A stretch of 6,189 nucleotides of DNA, taken from an uncultured Dorea sp. (GTDB taxonomy: Bacteria > Bacillota > Clostridia > Lachnospirales > Lachnospiraceae). Positions within the stretch are counted from its first letter, which is position 1; the number at the start of each line of letters is the position of its first letter. The DNA lies in the NCBI GenBank assembly GCA_910584615.1, contig CAJUAM010000059.1, positions 1-6,189 on the forward strand. Reading direction: 5' to 3'. Under the pieces are notes generated by a model, which did not search any database, had not been told where the DNA came from, and saw only the letters and a program-made list of their open reading frames with translations. The position numbers and the translations under genes were made by a program. Positions 3,965 to 6,189 of this stretch are shown here, piece after piece.

Positions 3965-6189
3965 TTACTTGCTGTTAATAGCCGCCTGTGCTGCTGCCAA
4001 TCTTGCAATCGGTACACGGAACGGTGAACAGGATACATAATCCAGTCCAATCTTATGGCAGAACTCTACGGAAGAAGGATCTCCGCCGTGCTCGCCGCAA
4101 ATACCGATATGAAGCTTATCATTAACCGGCTTTCCAAGTTTAATAGACATCTCCATCAACTTGCCTACGCCAGTCTGATCAAGCTTAGCAAACGGATCGT
4201 TCTCGAAAATCTTAGCATCATAGTAAGCGTCAAGGAACTTACCGGCATCATCACGTGAGAATCCGTATGTCATCTGTGTCAGGTCATTTGTACCAAAGCA
4301 GAAGAAGTCAGCTTCTTTTGCAATCTCATCTGCTGTAAGGGCTGCTCTCGGGATCTCGATCATAGTACCTACTTCGTACTCAAGATCACTGCCTGCTGCC
4401 TTGATCTCAGCATCCGCAGTCTCAACAACAACTTTCTTTACATACTTAAGCTCTTTGATATCGCCGATCAGCGGAATCATGATCTCTGGTTTCACTTTCC
4501 AGTCAGCATGAGCCTTCTGTACATTGATAGCTGCACGGATAACTGCTGCTGTCTGCATCTTTGCAATCTCAGGATAAGTAACTGCAAGACGGCATCCTCT
4601 GTGACCCATCATCGGGTTGAACTCATGAAGGCTGTCGATGAGAGTCTTAATATCCTCCACAGACTTGCCCTGTGCTGCTGCAAGTTTCTCAATATCTTCT
4701 TCCTCTGTAGGAACGAACTCGTGAAGCGGCGGATCAAGGAAACGGATCGTAACCGGATTGCCCTCAAGAGCTTCGTAAAGAGCCTCAAAGTCTCCCTGCT
4801 GATATGGAAGGATCTTCTCAAGCGCAGCTTCTCTCTCTTCTACTGTATCTGCGCAGATCATCTCACGGAATGCCGCGATCCTGTCTTCTTCAAAGAACAT
4901 GTGCTCTGTACGGCAAAGACCGATACCCTCTGCGCCAAGTTCACGGGCTTTCTTAGCGTCTGCCGGAGTATCTGCATTTGTACGAACTTTAAGAGTTCTG
5001 TACTTGTCTGCCCATGCCATGATTCTTCCGAACTCTCCGGCAATCTGAGCATCAACGGTAGGAATGATCCCGTCATATATATTGCCTGTTGTACCATCAA
5101 TAGAGATTGCATCTCCTTCATGGAACTCTTTTCCTGCAAGCGTAAACTTCTTATTCTCCTCATCCATAGCGATATCACCGCATCCGGATACACAGCATGT
5201 ACCCATACCGCGCGCAACAACCGCTGCATGAGATGTCATACCACCGCGCACTGTCAGGATACCCTGTGAAGACTTCATACCTGTGATATCTTCCGGCGAA
5301 GTCTCAAGACGTACAAGAACTACCTTTTCACCTCTTGCTGCCCACTCTACAGCATCCTCCGCTGTAAATACAACCTTACCGCAGGCTGCTCCCGGAGATG
5401 CGCCAAGACCCTTGCCCATCGGAGTAGCTGCCTTAAGTGCTGCTGCGTCAAACTGCGGATGAAGAAGTGTATCAAGGTTACGAGGATCGATCATTGCAAC
5501 TGCCTCTTCCTCTGTTCTCATACCTTCATCAACAAGGTCACAAGCAATCTTAAGAGCTGCCTGTGCTGTTCTCTTACCGTTACGTGTCTGCAGCATATAA
5601 AGCTTTCCATGCTCTACGGTAAACTCCATATCCTGCATATCTCTGTAGTGATTCTCAAGAGTCTCACATACTTTCTTAAACTGGACAAATGCCTCCGGGA
5701 ACTTCTGCTCCATCTCAGAAATATGCATAGGTGTACGAACACCGGCAACTACATCTTCACCCTGCGCATTAGTCAGGAATTCACCAAACAGGCCATTCTC
5801 TCCTGTAGCCGGGTCACGGGTAAACGCAACACCTGTACCACAGTCATCACCCATGTTACCAAATGCCATAGACTGTACATTCACAGCTGTTCCCCATGAA
5901 TACGGGATATCATTGTCACGACGGTATACATTGGCTCTCGGGTTGTCCCATGAACGGAATACAGCCTTGATCGCTCCCATCAACTGCTCCTTCGGATCAG
6001 CCGGGAAATCCTGTCCGATCTTTTCTTTATACTCTGCCTTGAACTGTCCTGCAAGTGCCTTAAGATCTTCTGCTGTAAGCTCAACGTCCTGCTTAACACC
6101 TTTTTCCTCTTTCATCTTGTCGATCAGTTCTTCAAAATATTTCTTTCCAACTTCCATAACTACATCAGAGTACATCTGGATAAATCTTC
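3965..6189 (-). CDS. ppdK: Pyruvate, phosphate dikinase, C-terminal 740 residues (5' end outside window)
   Basis: PPDK interconverts pyruvate + ATP + Pi and PEP + AMP + PPi in the cytoplasm; in fermenting clostridia it serves PPi-linked glycolysis or PEP recycling. The frame stays open to the window edge (R-F-I-Q before the Met at 6175), so that Met is internal. Counting from it, residues 1-200 are the rest of the ATP-grasp domain, ending in LQTRNGKRT. Residues about 240-375 are the swivelling phosphohistidine domain, with GGMTSHAAVVARG and catalytic His316 (codon 5228-5230). The remainder is the PEP/pyruvate TIM barrel with Arg422 (CRTEHMFF), Arg478 (TIRFLDPP), Glu607, Asn630-Asp631 (GTNDLTQ) and Cys693 in GICGEHGGDP (codon 4097-4099). 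These sit about 138 residues before their Clostridium symbiosum equivalents (His455, Arg561, Arg617, Glu745, Cys831), so full length would be about 874 aa, with about 134 residues outside the window. It looks intact and is less AT-rich than the genes to its left. Confidence 0.97.
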   Translation of the reverse strand, partial: RFIQMYSDVVMEVGKKYFEELIDKMKEEKGVKQDVELTAEDLKALAGQFKAEYKEKIGQDFPADPKEQLMGAIKAVFRSWDNPRANVYRRDNDIPYSWGTAVNVQSMAFGNMGDDCGTGVAFTRDPATGENGLFGEFLTNAQGEDVVAGVRTPMHISEMEQKFPEAFVQFKKVCETLENHYRDMQDMEFTVEHGKLYMLQTRNGKRTAQAALKIACDLVDEGMRTEEEAVAMIDPRNLDTLLHPQFDAAALKAATPMGKGLGASPGAACGKVVFTAEDAVEWAARGEKVVLVRLETSPEDITGMKSSQGILTVRGGMTSHAAVVARGMGTCCVSGCGDIAMDEENKKFTLAGKEFHEGDAISIDGTTGNIYDGIIPTVDAQIAGEFGRIMAWADKYRTLKVRTNADTPADAKKARELGAEGIGLCRTEHMFFEEDRIAAFREMICADTVEEREAALEKILPYQQGDFEALYEALEGNPVTIRFLDPPLHEFVPTEEEDIEKLAAAQGKSVEDIKTLIDSLHEFNPMMGHRGCRLAVTYPEIAKMQTAAVIRAAINVQKAHADWKVKPEIMIPLIGDIKELKYVKKVVVETADAEIKAAGSDLEYEVGTMIEIPRAALTADEIAKEADFFCFGTNDLTQMTYGFSRDDAGKFLDAYYDAKIFENDPFAKLDQTGVGKLMEMSIKLGKPVNDKLHIGICGEHGGDPSSVEFCHKIGLDYVSCSPFRVPIARLAAAQAAINSK

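Noticed and set aside
4609..5229. Arg-rich minus-strand frames (70 and 123 codons) within ppdK
   Set aside because: They are alternative frames of the ppdK coding strand with unnatural Arg/Leu/Ser composition.
4508..5269. 253-codon open frame on the plus strand inside ppdK
   Set aside because: It lies opposite a complete, motif-rich enzyme. Its product is Cys- and Ser-rich with no recognisable domain, as expected of an antisense shadow.
5459..5899. 146-codon plus-strand open frame inside ppdK
   Set aside because: Antisense shadow of ppdK, with a Cys/Thr-rich product and no ribosome binding site.

Overview
The window looks like a chromosomal segment of a low-to-mid GC Gram-positive gut anaerobe, most likely Lachnospiraceae. 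This rests on a clostridial-type pyruvate phosphate dikinase, strong GGAGG ribosome binding sites with frequent TTG starts, and small proteins of a kind I recall mainly from that family. It is an inference from family knowledge, not a database match. Every gene I can support is read from the minus strand, so the window is described from right to left.

Right part (6189 to 3965): the C-terminal 740 residues of ppdK, a housekeeping enzyme of PEP/pyruvate interconversion. Its N-terminus lies beyond the window edge. The gene is followed by a gene-free stretch (3964 to 3617) with two hairpins able to end transcription.

Middle part (3616 to 1853): AT-richer accessory DNA holding a restriction-endonuclease-like locus broken into three reading frames. 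These are a winged-helix-like N-terminal part without a usable start codon, a PD-(D/E)xK nuclease part, and a conserved-looking C-terminal helical part. The frame order (-1, then +1) and an internal repeat that stops abruptly suggest one large gene with at least two internal deletions or frameshifts. The first two pieces meet in an ATGA overlap, so coupled translation is still possible.

Left-middle part (1840 to 573): a possible small gene, then a compact three-gene unit. A 207-aa single-domain RelA/SpoT-type nucleotidyltransferase with its catalytic residues intact is followed by a 74-aa protein overlapping it by 29 nt, then by a 55/56-aa charged protein that starts 9 nt further on. This resembles a toxic small alarmone synthetase (toxSAS) toxin-antitoxin or phage-defence module and is the most interesting part of the window. 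A frameshifted remnant of another small gene follows, then a well-formed intrinsic terminator (323-357).

Left edge (about 310 to 1): the 5' end of an insertion sequence with an internally deleted IS1182-like transposase. Its leader contains a promoter-like -10 and nested inverted repeats that could hide the transposase ribosome binding site in read-through transcripts. Taken together, the left 3.6 kb looks like a decaying defence or mobile island beside a core metabolic gene.
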